NCBI RefSeq assembly: GCF_022376445.1
Contig: NW_025954971.1
Location: forward strand, 434,001-498,000
From: Fomitopsis serialis
Lineage: Eukaryota > Basidiomycota > Agaricomycetes > Polyporales > Fomitopsidaceae
Reading direction: 5' to 3'
Length of the DNA: 64,000 nucleotides
The notes below the pieces were generated by a model, which did not search any database, was not told the DNA's origin, and saw nothing but the letters and a program-made list of their open reading frames with translations. Every line of letters starts with the position of its first letter. The first letter of the stretch is position 1. Made by a program: the position numbers and the translations under genes. This document shows, piece after piece, positions 1-11,528 of this stretch.

Positions 1-1004
1 CGACGTGTCGTCTTCAGATGCTGTGACGAGACGAGTAGCCTGCAATACTGTCAGTAGATGCAGCACGACAAACACGCATAGACGTACATTGTCCGGATGC
101 CATGCGACGTCACTCATACCACGCCTACCGCCCATGGCCATCCCGCCGCCAAATCCTTGCATAGCACCTCCCATTGTACCTGCGCCGCCGCCGTATGTGA
201 GGGCTGCAACTTCTCGCTTGCCTCGAAGATCCCAGACGACGGTGTAACCGGTGCTGCTGGATGCTGCGAGAGCGTACTGAACGTGGTGATTCCATGCTAG
301 GGCCGTGATTTCGTCCAGCTTCGTACTGCGGGTACCAGGCGAGTACGGTTTACTTGGGTCTCTGAGATCCCAGATGTATATCTAAAGACACCGTACGTCC
401 ATACATCTGCATAAACCGAGGCGCAATATACAGTGTACGCACCTCTCCGTTCACCGCGCCTGACGCAAACAAGTTCGTCTGAATCGGGTTGAAGTCAAGT
501 CCCCGTACGGGCCCGTATGCGTTGAGTTGCGTAGGATTAGGGACTCTGTCGGACTGCCGGACGTATCATGATTGAACGAACGCGTCGCAGTGGGCGATGT
601 TACTCACTCAGCATTTGCGACGATCTTCGCAGGGTCCCAAATGTCCAGCTCGCCGTTCTCCATGCCCGCGACGAGCACACCCCGCGGTCGACTTGCGTCT
701 GTGTAGCCCCATGCTAAACGGTTGAATCTACATGTCGTCGACGCGTCAATAGCAGGTCATAGCAAAGGTTCCGATGAATGTACCGTGATGTGGTCGTAAC
801 CGACGCCTTTGGCCCCGCCTGGCCCTCCTGACCAAGGTCATACTGCGTTTTGTCCAGGAAATCCGGAGCCCATATTTCGAGCTGGCCGTTATTGCTGAAG
901 GACTCGTCGAGTGCGCCTGCCACCGTTCCCGTCGCCAGCAACGGCAATGACGGCGATGGCGACCATGCAAAGGTCGACGTCCTGTGGATTTCTTTGAGCT
1001 TCAT
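1..1004 (-). CDS. SEC31: SEC31, COPII coat outer-shell protein (5' part; runs off the window start)
   Basis: Sec31 forms the outer cage of COPII vesicles with Sec13 and drives cargo export from the endoplasmic reticulum. The start ATG is at 1004-1002 and opens [18 protein letters not shown], the conserved Sec31 N-terminus leading into its WD40 beta-propeller. Clear WD motifs follow, including [22 protein letters not shown] and YIWDLRDP. Exons on the minus strand: 1004-784, 727-608, 545-443, 381-88 and 39-1. All junctions are GT-AG and keep the frame, with introns of 48-62 nt. A Gly/Met-rich insert lies between WD repeats (complement of about 110-190). Only the propeller region is inside the window; the alpha-solenoid and Pro-rich parts would lie beyond position 1. 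Family assignment is from sequence recognition. Confidence 0.93.
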
Positions 1005-1500
1005 GGCGCGGTATAAAGAGAGATGAGATGGGGCGACGTGTCTCAGTGATGCGTAGCAGGTACAGCATTTCGCGCGGATTATGTGCTTGCTATATTTGGA
1101 TTATTGCTGATAATCTCGGGGTCTAGTGCTTGAGCGCTTACGTCTCGTACTGCTAATTACGGGACTGGATCGTCGTATGCATATGTATGTGGGCTTGCAA
1201 ATGCAGCTCTGGCAATCGGGGCCCAAGCGCAACACGTATGCTTGTTGCACTCCGGGCCATTGGATTTCCTATCCTACGTACTCGTAGGTAACGGGAGCTA
1301 CGTACCGGATGAAATATCACATGATCGCCCGACTACTACTCAAGGTGCCACAGTCGCAGACCTACGCTTACACCCACACCGTGTCACCCATTTCCCCTGC
1401 GGCTCTCCTCCTGCACCCTGAGCTCGGTCGCTCAAGAGCTTCTTGAAGGACCATAAGCCGATCGGTTCTTCAATTACCGGCTGAGAACCTCGGTCGCAGC
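1005..1500. promoter_or_regulatory. Divergent intergenic region between SEC31 and the 1501 gene
   Basis: This 496-bp stretch separates two divergently transcribed genes and presumably carries both promoters and 5' UTRs. I see no ORF with coding character and no repeat. Short C/T-rich runs precede the 1501 start. Confidence 0.45.
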
Positions 1501-2841
1501 ATGGCCAACTTACACTTCTCATGGTCCGACAGCATCCAGGCAGCATTCTCCTCATGTCTGTTCTGCTTCACATCCTCTGACGACCATCACGACCACGAAC
1601 ACGACCGGGAACAAGAACAATATGGTGCGCGCCAGCGAAACGGGCTGAACTTCGTTGTCCCGCCTCCGCGCGCCAGGCCGGACGAGCTCGAGGGCCTCCT
1701 TGCTGGTTCGGACTCACCAGATGCGGAGACCCTCTCGCTGCACTCAAACATCGGAGACGAGCGTCGGCGCAAAAAGCGCCGCAAACCGCGCAAGGGCATC
1801 TCGCTATTCGGGTATAACCTGTTCGGTCGACCGCCCATACACCTCGACTCGGAGGACGAAGACGTAGGGAGCCGGAGATCGAGGACAATATCCACTTCTA
1901 CACTTGACTCGGACGCTGCGCCTCTTGACGCGTCTGCGCTGGACGAACGGGCGATCGCGCAACTCGCCGCGGCGACTGCGGCTGCTGAGGAGGAGCAGAG
2001 GAGGGCGAAGGAGGAGCGGCGGAGGCTGAGGCGCGAGAGGAAAGATCTGAAGCGGATGGCTATGGCTATGGCTATGGGGATGCAACCACATAACGGCGAA
2101 GGAGAGTTTGAGGGGTTCCCAGTAAGTGCTACAGCCTTGCACTCAGTCTACCTACCAACGAACGACACACCTTCGCAGGGAAGCGGGCCTGCGCCCGGTG
2201 TTCAGTCTATCGGGCCCGGTTCTGGCTCTGTTTCGACAGGCTCTCCTTTCGAGGAGGAGTTTGGGCCATTCGCCCAGGGCGACGATACAGTTGAGGAAGA
2301 TGCTGACTTTGGTGCGGAGACGTATGTTCGACGAGCTCCCAACGGCACCTCTGCTGGTGGAAGCGCATCAGACTCTCAGTCCCGGACATCCGCCTCCTTG
2401 TCAAATGCGGATTCTTCGCGCTACAATCATTATTATCTCTCCCAGACGTCCCCTCTACCTTCACCCGCTCTCCCGTCTGGTGCAGACGCACAAGGCACAC
2501 CCAAGAAAAAGAAGAGGTCGAGGGGAAAGTCCCTGTCGTCGAAGCAGTCGGACGAGCGCTCCCACTCGACATCCTCTCTCCTCACGTCGCAGTCCCCCTC
2601 CCTTCCTTCGCCGCCGCCTACCCAGACTGCCTTCGAACAGTCTGCCACCACCATTTCTCCGATCGTAGAATCCGACAGCCAATTCGAGGGCTTCCCAGGG
2701 GGGACTCTGGACCTCGCGCGCGAGCAGGCGATCGCCCAGGAGACTTCGAAGGACTCCGGCAGTTTCCGAGTGTTGGCTGCGTGGTATCCAGGGACGAAGA
2801 GCGACATGGGCGTATTTTTGGCGAACCGTGGTCACGCGTGA
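1501..2841 (+). CDS. Hypothetical disordered protein, conserved-looking
   Basis: A long ORF of 446 codons if unspliced. It probably contains one 57-nt intron at 2122-2178 (GTAAGT ... TTCGCAG), whose removal keeps the frame and gives about 427 residues. The protein is low-complexity and mostly disordered: an acidic/His stretch near residues 27-40, an Arg/Lys-rich block RRRKKRRKPRKG near 88-99, a predicted coiled coil of Ala/Glu/Arg near 155-185 that ends in a Met-Ala repeat, and Ser/Pro-rich tracts with a basic KKKKRSRGK motif. The C-terminus ends in a short ordered segment with AAWYPGTKSDMGVFLANRG. The basic patches could be nuclear localisation signals, but that is inference. I do not recognise the family. 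Confidence 0.7.
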   Translation: MANLHFSWSDSIQAAFSSCLFCFTSSDDHHDHEHDREQEQYGARQRNGLNFVVPPPRARPDELEGLLAGSDSPDAETLSLHSNIGDERRRKKRRKPRKGISLFGYNLFGRPPIHLDSEDEDVGSRRSRTISTSTLDSDAAPLDASALDERAIAQLAAATAAAEEEQRRAKEERRRLRRERKDLKRMAMAMAMGMQPHNGEGEFEGFPVSATALHSVYLPTNDTPSQGSGPAPGVQSIGPGSGSVSTGSPFEEEFGPFAQGDDTVEEDADFGAETYVRRAPNGTSAGGSASDSQSRTSASLSNADSSRYNHYYLSQTSPLPSPALPSGADAQGTPKKKKRSRGKSLSSKQSDERSHSTSSLLTSQSPSLPSPPPTQTAFEQSATTISPIVESDSQFEGFPGGTLDLAREQAIAQETSKDSGSFRVLAAWYPGTKSDMGVFLANRGHA

Positions 2842-3207
2842 TTCAATGACTGCCTCGTATTAAACGTTTGGCGTGTACGTTCGTTCCGGTCATGCAGACC
2901 TATGTCACATCTAGCGTAATTTCTTTCTGTATTGGAGGTACATCACTATCATTCATGTATACCCGTCCATTCCGTGCTCCGCAAACCTCGGAGCGTTCTG
3001 AGGGTCTCAACGCCTGAAAGTCTGGCTTGGACACGACAGCGCCCTTAGCAGCGAGGTGTCTAGGTTGGTGATATTGGGGGCGTGTAATACGTTTACAACG
3101 CCGGTTTTGTTACTGTGTAAGCAGTTTGTAATGATGTTATTACCGTGTTGTTACCTGACGGAAGCGCGGGAAGCTCGTCCCTTACCTCCCCAACCTTCCG
3201 GCCCCTC
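2842..3207. other. Intergenic region before ATG18
   Basis: This 366-bp stretch lies between co-oriented genes and should hold the 3' UTR of the upstream gene and the ATG18 promoter. No repeat or coding segment was seen. Confidence 0.4.
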
Positions 3208-4751
3208 ATGGCTGAACGCGTGAACTCGAACATGCTGTTCGCCAATTTCAACCAGGACTTTACGTGAGTGCTCCGGCATGTCGGTGTAGAGCCCAGCTCA
3301 TGTGCGCAGATGCATCTCCGTCGGGACGCGGAAAGGCTACAGCATCACGAACGTGGACCCATTTGGCCGTGTATACACCAAGAGTACGTTCGCGCATCGT
3401 TCGCCACGAGGAAGCTAAAGGGTAAATGCTGCAGATGACGGAGCGAGGGGGATAGTGGAGATGTTGTTCTGCACGTCGCTGCTTGCGCTCGTCGGTGCGG
3501 CAGACCATCCACAGTCTAGTCCTCGTAAACTGCAGATCGTGAACACGAAGGTGAGTCTATGATCTCGTATGCATACACCTGTTCCAACACCATAGATCGC
3601 CTTCGAACTTACATGTGTTCGGGTAGCGGCAATCCATGATATGCGAACTGCTCTTCCCCTCCTCCATCCTTTCCGTCAAGATGAACCGCAAGACGCTCGT
3701 CATCGTCCTCGAAGTAGAGATCTACATTTACGACATCTCGAATATGCGGCTTATGCACGTTATAGAGACGACCCCGAACCCAGACGGTCAGTCCCACTCC
3801 TCCCGGCGGCGCGTCTGACTGCTGACGATCGACCCGGTCCGCCCAGCCATCATCGCGCTCTCCCCATCCTCCGACAACTCCTACCTCGCATACCCTTCGC
3901 CCGTCCCCTCACCCACGTCGCCCCTCGCGCAGCCGTCCGCGCAGCCCGCGTCGCCTACGCCCCCGGGCCAGCAGACCGGCGACGTGCTCCTGTTCTCGAC
4001 GCGCTCGCTGACGGTCGCGAACGTCATCCAGGCGCACAAGTCGCCCATCTCCTTCCTCGCGATCAACTCGACCGGCACACTGCTCGCGACCGCGTCCGAC
4101 AAGGGCACCGTCATCCGCGTGTGGAGCATACCCGGCGCGGAGAAGCTCTACCAGTTCCGCAGGGGCACGCGCGAGACGAGGATACACTCCATGAGCTTCA
4201 ACCTCGTGTCGACGCTGCTCGCAGTCAGCTCCGCACACGACACAGTGCACATCTTCAAGCTCGGCCAGCAGAAGGGCGCTCCGGGCAGTCTGAAGACGCC
4301 GTCCAGTCCATCGGAGTCGGTGGATAGTCGGGAGGGGCAGCTGGATGGAGGCTATGATGCGTACGTCGATAAGAAAAGGAACGGGGGTGTCTCGTACGTC
4401 CTCGTTGCCCTCAATAGCATCGCGCGTATTCACTTCTCACCAGGTCAAGCCTGCGTCGCGGGTCGGCACGGTTGACGAAGAACCTCACGTCCTCCGTCGG
4501 CGGCTACCTTCCAAACACCCTGACGGAGATGTGGGAGCCATCGCGGGACTTTGCGTTCCTGCGGCTACCCACGAGCGGCGCGCGGTGTGTCGTTGCTCTG
4601 AGCGGGTAAGCAACTGTACATTCTGGGAAACTGCAGCAGGTTGGGCTCATGCGGCGCATCTAGGACAATGCCGCAAGTCATGGTTATCTCCTCAGAAGGC
4701 TATTTCTACTCATATAGCATCGATCTGGAGAACGGCGGGGATGCTCACTAA
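3208..4751 (+). CDS. ATG18: ATG18-family PROPPIN (autophagy WD40 protein); apparent frameshift near the 3' end
   Basis: PROPPINs are seven-bladed propellers that bind PI3P or PI(3,5)P2 on phagophore and vacuole membranes. Exons: 3208-3263, 3310-3383, 3435-3550, 3627-3786, 3847-4393, 4444-4605 and 4664 onward, all GT-AG. Diagnostic pieces are [20 protein letters not shown] in blade 1, the basic lipid-binding motif QFRRGTRE, and [20 protein letters not shown] in blade 6-7. After DLENGG the frame runs into TAA at 4749. The expected tail (LMKQY, then LLDSNDEAND ending at 4848 across a GTGCGC...TCTAG intron) lies one base out of register. One base appears to be missing in the G-run at 4736-4740. 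Otherwise the protein is full length. Confidence 0.9.
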
Positions 4752-5242
4752 TGAAGCAATACAAGTGCGCCTTCGATCGTCATCGCTCACACCATCGACT
4801 GACTCGCCGTCTAGCCTTCTCGACTCCAATGACGAGGCGAATGATTGATCGGATGTGGCTTATTCTAAAGGATGAGGATGCCTTCTTACGAGGTGTTATG
4901 TTGTTGGGATCGTCCCGACTTGCGTAGTCCATCTCGACATGAGAGTCGGCTGCCGCGGTTTTCTGTCTGACACGATCATGATATGTCGGGTGTTCGGGAC
5001 TGTGTACAGTATGCTCTGGTTAGTTGTCGTGCGGTGTTCGCACGCGGTATGCTATGATTTGTTTATGTCGTTCCGGCTGGTGACGGGTTACAGTAAGCAT
5101 GAAGATGAGTGAAGCCTGTGTAATTGTGTAGTTAATGAATTCCGATCGTTGATACTCCGCCTCATAGTTGATCCCCCCGCAATCTTACATTACACATTAT
5201 CAGGACATGTTATGCATTGGCATGCTCAATGAGTATATAGAA
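4752..5242. other. Convergent 3' intergenic region
   Basis: This interval lies between the 3' ends of ATG18 (plus) and the CXC-SET gene (minus). It includes the possible true ATG18 tail to 4848. No other coding signal was seen. CpG is at normal frequency here until about 5,260, where it drops abruptly. Confidence 0.4.
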
Positions 5243-8101
5243 CTACGGCTGATGACCCGGCACATCTTTCCAGTAATTATCACCATAATTAAACAGCAAC
5301 TCTTGTCCCTTCTTGATATACTTGGCTGTGGCAACAGTTGAGCTTCTGTCAAACATGGCTGCAAAGTGACTCACTGCTTGTGAAGGCTATTCTGAGCTCC
5401 CCATCCACCCAAATCACTGTGCACATTTGTGAGCTAGAAGCCAGCATGGATGTGGTAAGTACACTTCACTATCAGCACCAATATTGATATATGTTCCTTT
5501 TGCATGGTTCATGTACCTAGTGTCATTTCCTATCCATGCAGCATCCAAGACCTGATATTCATTCAGAGTGAATGTGTAGTTGAGCTGTCTGTGCCTGTGA
5601 AGGATGCTATCATGTGGGATGAGTTAGAATTTCACTCAGTATGGGATAGAAATTACTCCAGAAGCCCAGATGATGAATCAGGGTACAGTTCAGCAATATA
5701 TTCTGCTCATTCAAGATCAGTGGCCTCAAAGAAAAGTACATAACTCTTGCATACCTCCAATGATTGTGTTCTTAGGTATGTTTTGGTTGGCAAATAAACC
5801 TTGACCATATTGACCAGTCTTGGTGATTAGTTCCTAGCAAGTAATCATGGATGATGCACTAGTAGCATAGCATGTGTATTTGATAGATCATACCTGGTTC
5901 AAGGCTTGTTGTAACACAGTATTGGGGCATGCATGCTTCCTGCCTTCACACCAACATGAATAAACATATTAATCATAATTCATTTCTGATGGATGTTTTA
6001 CCTCTCCTGCAAAGATCTATAATCAGCATGTGCATGGATGTCATATGTATGTAACCTGACTTTCTCAGCGGGGGTGGCCCACACCTGTCTGGATCACACT
6101 CTCTATTGGCCTTTCTGCAGGCACACTTGGAGTCTTTCATGTTCTTGCACATATCTGCTCTCCTACATTTGCATCCTGCAAATCTTAGGCGGCCTGTGCA
6201 TGGCATTAGATCCTAATGCATGCTGATGAGAGATGTAACATACATTTATCATCACATCTACAGCCTCGCTTGCAGTGCATTTTAGCCCTGTAGCAAGGAC
6301 ACTGGAATCCACATGGCCCTTGATGGTAACAGAAGTCAACTCTATGAAAATATGTGAGAAAATATACATTGATAATCTTGAGATACCTGCCCTGCAGGAT
6401 TCAAATATCCTTCCCCAGCAACTCCTTCATCTTCTATAAAAATGTCAACACATGGAATAAAGTGGATCTGTGATTGCTCTCATACTGAATTGTTGGACAG
6501 GAGGTGCTGGATGCATGTGCTCAATTGAACCAACACCCCTAGCTGGTACAATGCTGTGGTCAGGAAATAATTGGCATCTATTCATGAACACCTGGGAGGA
6601 TGCCAGTGTCAGCTCATGATCCCATAGGAAGTGTAATTCATACTTGGTAGCATGGCACCATTGCAATAGAGGCAATTGTGCAGGGCATTTCATCTGGCAA
6701 AATTGACAGAATGTCATTGATGCATTGTGCATCAGTCATAGCAGGGTTGTCTATGTCATCCTCAGGCTGCTTATGAATGAGATATATGACAATCTATGTG
6801 CTTGAAAATCCATACCCTGTCTATGACACAACACATATCTCCACATGGTCTCTGGATTTGTTGCTTGAGAGATACAGATTTGATGTGTGCAGTCTGCCCT
6901 GAGAGCAGCTCATTGACCTGCTCTGTCAACACTTTATCAGTGCCAGAAAATACAGTGCCAGACAAACAAACTGACTATGTGGGAAGCAGAGACTGTATAA
7001 GCAGCCCACATGTGGGCATGTCTTGTCTACATACTCATTGACCTGTGTTTTAAGAGTATAGTCATCCAATTCGACATGTGGCAGCTCAGGAACATCAGGC
7101 CAGTGCCATAAGTCCCTAGGAAATACATGCCACTAGTATGAATACCTAAAGGCAGAACGGAAGGCATAAGCACACCTCTTGTGTATGCGCCCGATCAGAC
7201 CGTTGTGTCCTAGAAGTCTGGGAAGAACCGAGTGTGTATCAACAACGTTGTAGGAGAACGATTGCGCCTCCAGGCGATGTATTGTTTCGAGTCCAATCAG
7301 GTCAGCTTGTAGGGCATCACTATGATCAGGATACATCGCGGCTGCGAACAGAACAGAGCACGTACCATCCGGGTCACGACAGACATCCTGCCAATAGAAA
7401 TGCTTGTGGTCTCGCGCCAATTGTTCCTCGTCGAACCCGGGCTCTCCAGCATAGGATACGAATCGGAGCCACTCAGACTCGTCGTCGTCGGTCTTGATGT
7501 TTTGCGATGTCGGCGTGCATGCCTCGTACTTCGGGTGTAGAGCAAAGACCTGACCACGGACGTTGTCCACATCTAACATACTTACCCGCTCCCGTTCCAT
7601 GTCGAATACCTGGAATATACCGTTCGCGACCTCGTCGACATCCATGCTCTCGTCAGAAACACAGAACGGTACGGCCGTGTCAGCCTCGTCCCATGGGGCC
7701 TGAGTTGGCGCCGCGATGAGGCTCCTAATCAGCGAGTGACAGGGCTCGGGCTCCCAGTCGTAGAAGTCGTCCCAGGCTTTACGGTAAACTGCAGCGATGG
7801 CGTTCCGTTCTTTGTCCCGTGCGAGCAGTCGCGCCGCGATGGCCTCCGACCGTTGAAGCACGTATTGCTCTGCGCTGTCCAGGCTGGCGCGAGCTGCCTC
7901 GTCGTAGGCGTCCTCATGGCGTTGATTGTCTGCGTCAGGAGAGTCGGCCATCCTACGTTGGTAGTTCAAGACTGAGGACGTGGGTGCGAACTGAGAGTGA
8001 ACGCCACAGCCCGAGTAGACGCGATCGAGATCGAGTAAATGGGCGCTTGTCGCGTCAGGTACAGCAGTCGTCGTGACTTGGTCTTGTCCACCACTTCGCA
8101 T
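5243..8101 (-). CDS. Enhancer-of-zeste-like CXC-SET histone methyltransferase gene, with frame breaks
   Basis: This is a candidate H3K27 methyltransferase of the PRC2 catalytic type. Exon 1 (8101-7176) encodes an N-terminal region with FVSYAGEPGFDEEQ. It splices in frame across a 60-nt intron into WHWPDVPELPHVELDDYT (7115-7043). Further exons give QVFMNRCQLFPDH, the Cys-rich CYHQGPC/HCKRGCRCD block, and the CXC signature KCACRKANRECDPD at about 6110-6060. The SET domain follows: KTGQYGQGLFANQNIPK (5833-5755), GEYIAELY (5702-5657), NDTRYMNHA (from 5594), and IKKGQELLFNYGDNYW before TAG at 5243. Three junctions do not close cleanly: near 6455, near 6345, and at 5462-5434, which would need a 29-nt intron. 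An internal start at 7951 (MADSPD) is an alternative. Everything below about 7,150 is CpG-depleted. Confidence 0.75.
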
Positions 8102-8126
8102 TTCTCTCCTATCCTGTCAAGTCAAG
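8102..8126. promoter_or_regulatory. Very short divergent spacer between the CXC-SET gene and EXO70
   Basis: Only 25 bp separate the two most upstream ATGs. If the SET gene starts at the internal ATG (7951), the shared promoter is about 175 bp. Either way, the two genes must share regulatory DNA. Confidence 0.5.
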
Positions 8127-10570
8127 ATGGACGACGAAACAGCAGAAATTGAATTGGTATGTAATGTAGCTCCATTTCGGTGAGCAAGTGCGATAGCTGG
8201 TGTTGTGTGCGACGTGCAAGGCTACGACCTGCTGTATCCAGGGACACTCAGCGTATGTCATGTCTCATGTCTGACGGTGTATTCTCATAGCTCGAGCAAA
8301 ATCTCAACAAGACGCGGCAAATATCGCAACGGATGACTTGTATGCACCGTCACTTCGCAAGCCTTGTGCCAAGTAACGGACCTTTGCAGCGATCTTGTCC
8401 AGTTTCGATGCACGCCTCGTCAAGCTCGAGAAGTCCATTCTGCCGTTATACAACTCGTCTCAAATTCTGACGCGAAGAGCTAAGAGTTTGTCGCCCCGAA
8501 TGCTATGTCTGCTTTGTCTATCTAACCCTTCGTGCTCAAGATATCGAAAGTGCCTTGAACAAGATCGACGAAATTCATGCCTACCAGGAGGGTATTGCTG
8601 CAGAGGAGGCACTGGTTCTTCGCGGGTGAGCGTCATCGGACATTGACTCGATGTAGGCATGACCACCGTTTCTTCAGTCCACAGCCGGGTCAGCTGCAAG
8701 CATACATCGAGATCGTTACCCGCATGAACCAGACCATTGCATTCGGCAGTATGGACCTTGGAGCCGGCGAGACCGTACGCGTGTATGCTTCGATCCTACC
8801 CTTCAATTCAAACACCTTTACAGGCCCGCCTCGTCGAGACTGGTGCAAAGAAGCTCATGCAACTGTATACGAAGCTCGTCGCCGAGGCGTCATCTGGCAC
8901 GCCCATCAACGGTCCTGACTTCGAACCTATGCCCTTTCCACCTGACATCCTCGGGACCCTCCATTCTCTTGTAGCCTTTTTACGCACGCTTCCTTTACCA
9001 CCGACGCATCCAACCCACCCTGCCGCACCGGCGATCCAGGCTGCATTGAAGGAGGCACAGAAAGGATACGGAGATATGCGTGGCGCATGGGGAAAGAAAT
9101 GCTTGGAAGTCTACGGGAAACGGGTGGTGGAGCGTGCAGGGACCATCGATGGTGTTGCAACCGCGCGGGAGTTTGCGAAGTATATTGACAACATCATGAG
9201 CATCGCAGATGTAAGTCGCGCATATTCTCACTATACTCTTCGTACATCAGCTACTAACTCTGCTCACGGTAAACAACAGGCCGAATACGCTTTACTTCTC
9301 ACTCTCGCCCCTCTTACAGCTCCTGCCTCAATAAACAGCACCTATACGACCCTCCTGAACCCGCTCTGTTCCCTGTTCTCCTCCACTCTCTCCTCCCTCA
9401 GCTCGCTGATCAAACGCGATCTCACCAAGAACACACCCATGGCACTGTCACTCTACTCCTGTCTGAATGCAGTGCAGGAGCAGTGGGAGGAGACGATGGT
9501 CCGCCGAGCCGGCCGACGCGAGAACGAGCTGAAGGACGGCATGCAGGCCATGAAGGCCACCTGCCAGCGGAGTTTCCCTGAGTTGTTGGCGGATATCAAG
9601 TTGGCGGCAGGCAGCAGTCGCGGAGAGCTCAGCACCGGTATCATTGATACCACCATGTCGGTACGCAGTGACCGAACACATTTGTTTTATTGCTAGCTGC
9701 TAATCCGATTGCTGCAGACGGTCGAGTACATCGAGCGCCTGCCCGACGTACGGGAACCTGTGTGCGCTATGCTGCTCAGTCTCGGTGATGGCAACTGGAA
9801 GATGGGCGAGGGCGCTCAAGTTGCGAAGACTGCACGACAAGACATCGACGAGAACACGATTCTTCAGCACTTTACATGTACGTGAATCGGGTTTCCAGAA
9901 CGATGTAGAGAACTGACATAGAATCCCAGTCGACCTCGTCAATATGACGCTGAACACGCTGCAGGCACTTGCCAACTCCAACCGACGGCCCGCCTTCGGG
10001 TCCATCTTCCTCCTCAACAACGTCTCTTACCTCATCACACGCCTCCTCACGCGGCCATCTTCGCCAACATCCCCCGGCCTACTCTCGAAACCCGCTCAGG
10101 ACATCCTCAAGTCGAACTTCCGCACCGCCAAGGCGGCGTACTTCGACTCGAACTTCAGCCCAATGCTGCAGACGCTCACCGACGACGGGAACAAGAGCAA
10201 GAGTGCGATCAAGGAGAAGTTCACGCGTTTCTTCGATCTGTTCGATGAGACCACGGAGCGCCACCAGCTGGCGAGGGTGCTGCATGACGATGAGGAGGCG
10301 CGCGCGCAGGTCAGCGAGGAGGCGGTCAAGCTAGTCGTGCCGTCGCTGCAGAAGTTCATACAGAAGAACCTCGGGAAGGAGTTCAGTAAAAGTGAGTGTG
10401 CTCTTACGACACATACACCTTCAGTTCATTGACCGACTTGCGTGCTTTAGACCCGAAGAAATGTGAGTCGCTCGGGACGTGGAATCTTCACGATGTACTG
10501 ACTACAAGTCACAGATATCAAGATGTCAGCTGAAGAAGTGGAGGCACTCATCAAGAGCTTTTATCTGTAG
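8127..10570 (+). CDS. EXO70: EXO70, exocyst complex subunit
   Basis: Exo70 binds PI(4,5)P2 and Rho GTPases and tethers secretory vesicles at the plasma membrane with the other exocyst subunits. Exons: 8127-8156, 8291-8339, 8390-8485, 8541-8625, 8678-8774, 8824-9210, 9280-9660, 9718-9877, 9930-10391, 10451-10462 and 10515-10570. The total is 1,815 nt, giving 604 residues, with every junction GT-AG and in phase. The N-terminal coiled coil (EQNLNKTRQISQRMT) leads into the helical-rod Exo70 domain with ILTRRA, LQAYIEIVTRMNQTIAF and, near the C-terminus, KEKFTRFFDLFDE. Exon 10 is a 12-nt microexon. Length is normal for fungal Exo70. No damage is visible, which contrasts with several neighbours. 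Confidence 0.95.
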
Positions 10571-10928
10571 GCCCTCTCTCTTGTAAATAATGACGTGGAT
10601 TCACACTGGCGATCGACATTTGCAGCGCGAGGGATGGCATGCCTCCACCAGCAGAACGCGAGACGAATAATCTGCTTATCCAAGCAGGCTGGAGCCGCTA
10701 ACGCTGGTGGCATGGACACCCGTCTGCATTCCATCTCTGTTGTAGTCTGTCCCTTGTATGGATCGATCTGGAGTATCGTGTTCTTCTGTGTATCGTAAGG
10801 AGAAGTATTGTAAGCCACACTTCACTCTGCGCATTCGACCTCACAGTGCTCCCCACCCAACTTTAGTGTACAATTCAGTCCTTCATACATCGGTTCGACC
10901 TCGGCATGGGCGTAGGTAAGCTTCCCCA
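10571..10928. other. Convergent 3' intergenic region
   Basis: This 358-bp stretch lies between the 3' ends of EXO70 and GFA copy 1. No coding signal or repeat was recognised. Confidence 0.4.
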
Positions 10929-11528
10929 TCACTCCGAAAGCCATCCCTGGAACACACAGTCCGGCGGAACCATCGGCTTTTCCCATTCTTCATGGCAGGC
11001 AATCGCTCAGCTCGTCCTCAACATCACGCTCTTATATAACTCACCTTTCGCGCGTTTCCAGTAGATCTCCCTCGCAGGCGGGAGTTGGTTCCCGAACATC
11101 GCAAGCTTGATGGAGTACGTCTCCGGCGCCGACTCAGCCGCCGCCCACAGCGGCGTCCCGCAGTCGCCGCAGAAGTACCTGATCACGTCCTTCCCGGACT
11201 GCGCCGCGCCGGTGGGCTGTTTGTACCCCTTGGGCTCGCCCGTGAGGACCTTGAGGTTCTCGCGCTCGACGAATCCGAGGTAAGAGAAGACTGCCGTACG
11301 GGGGGACACTGGTCAGAGGTGAGTGTGGGCGGGAAGGAGCGGGCGGCGTACGGCTGCCGGACAGCATCTGGCACTCCTCGCAGTGGCAGATGCCTGCCTT
11401 TGCGTTCTCTCCGAATCCCCCGAGGACGCGGACCTTGATGGCGCCGCAGTGGCAGCTCCCTGGGTTCCTGTGCTCAGCGACTCTGGCGCGACTTTGGACC
11501 AGACACACAGACCTTCGACGTCAGCCAT
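10929..11528 (-). CDS. GFA/CENP-V domain zinc protein, copy 1 (intact)
   Basis: This is a member of the glutathione-dependent formaldehyde-activating enzyme (GFA) family, small zinc-binding proteins. In fungi many have no proven formaldehyde role. Exons on the minus strand: 11528-11513, 11459-11352, 11290-11045 and 10987-10929, totalling 429 nt and 142 residues. The expected Zn ligand clusters are present: GSCHCGAIKV, CHCEECQMLSGS and FCGDCGTPLW. The body contains KVLTGEPKGYKQP, and the tail is EKPMVPPDCVFQGWLSE. Intron positions match those of copy 2 (16622-17228) exactly, so the two are paralogues. Substrate unknown. Confidence 0.9.

Noticed and set aside
2053..2082. GCTATG hexamer run
   Set aside because: It is a coding microsatellite giving alternating Met-Ala in the 1501 gene and needs no other explanation.
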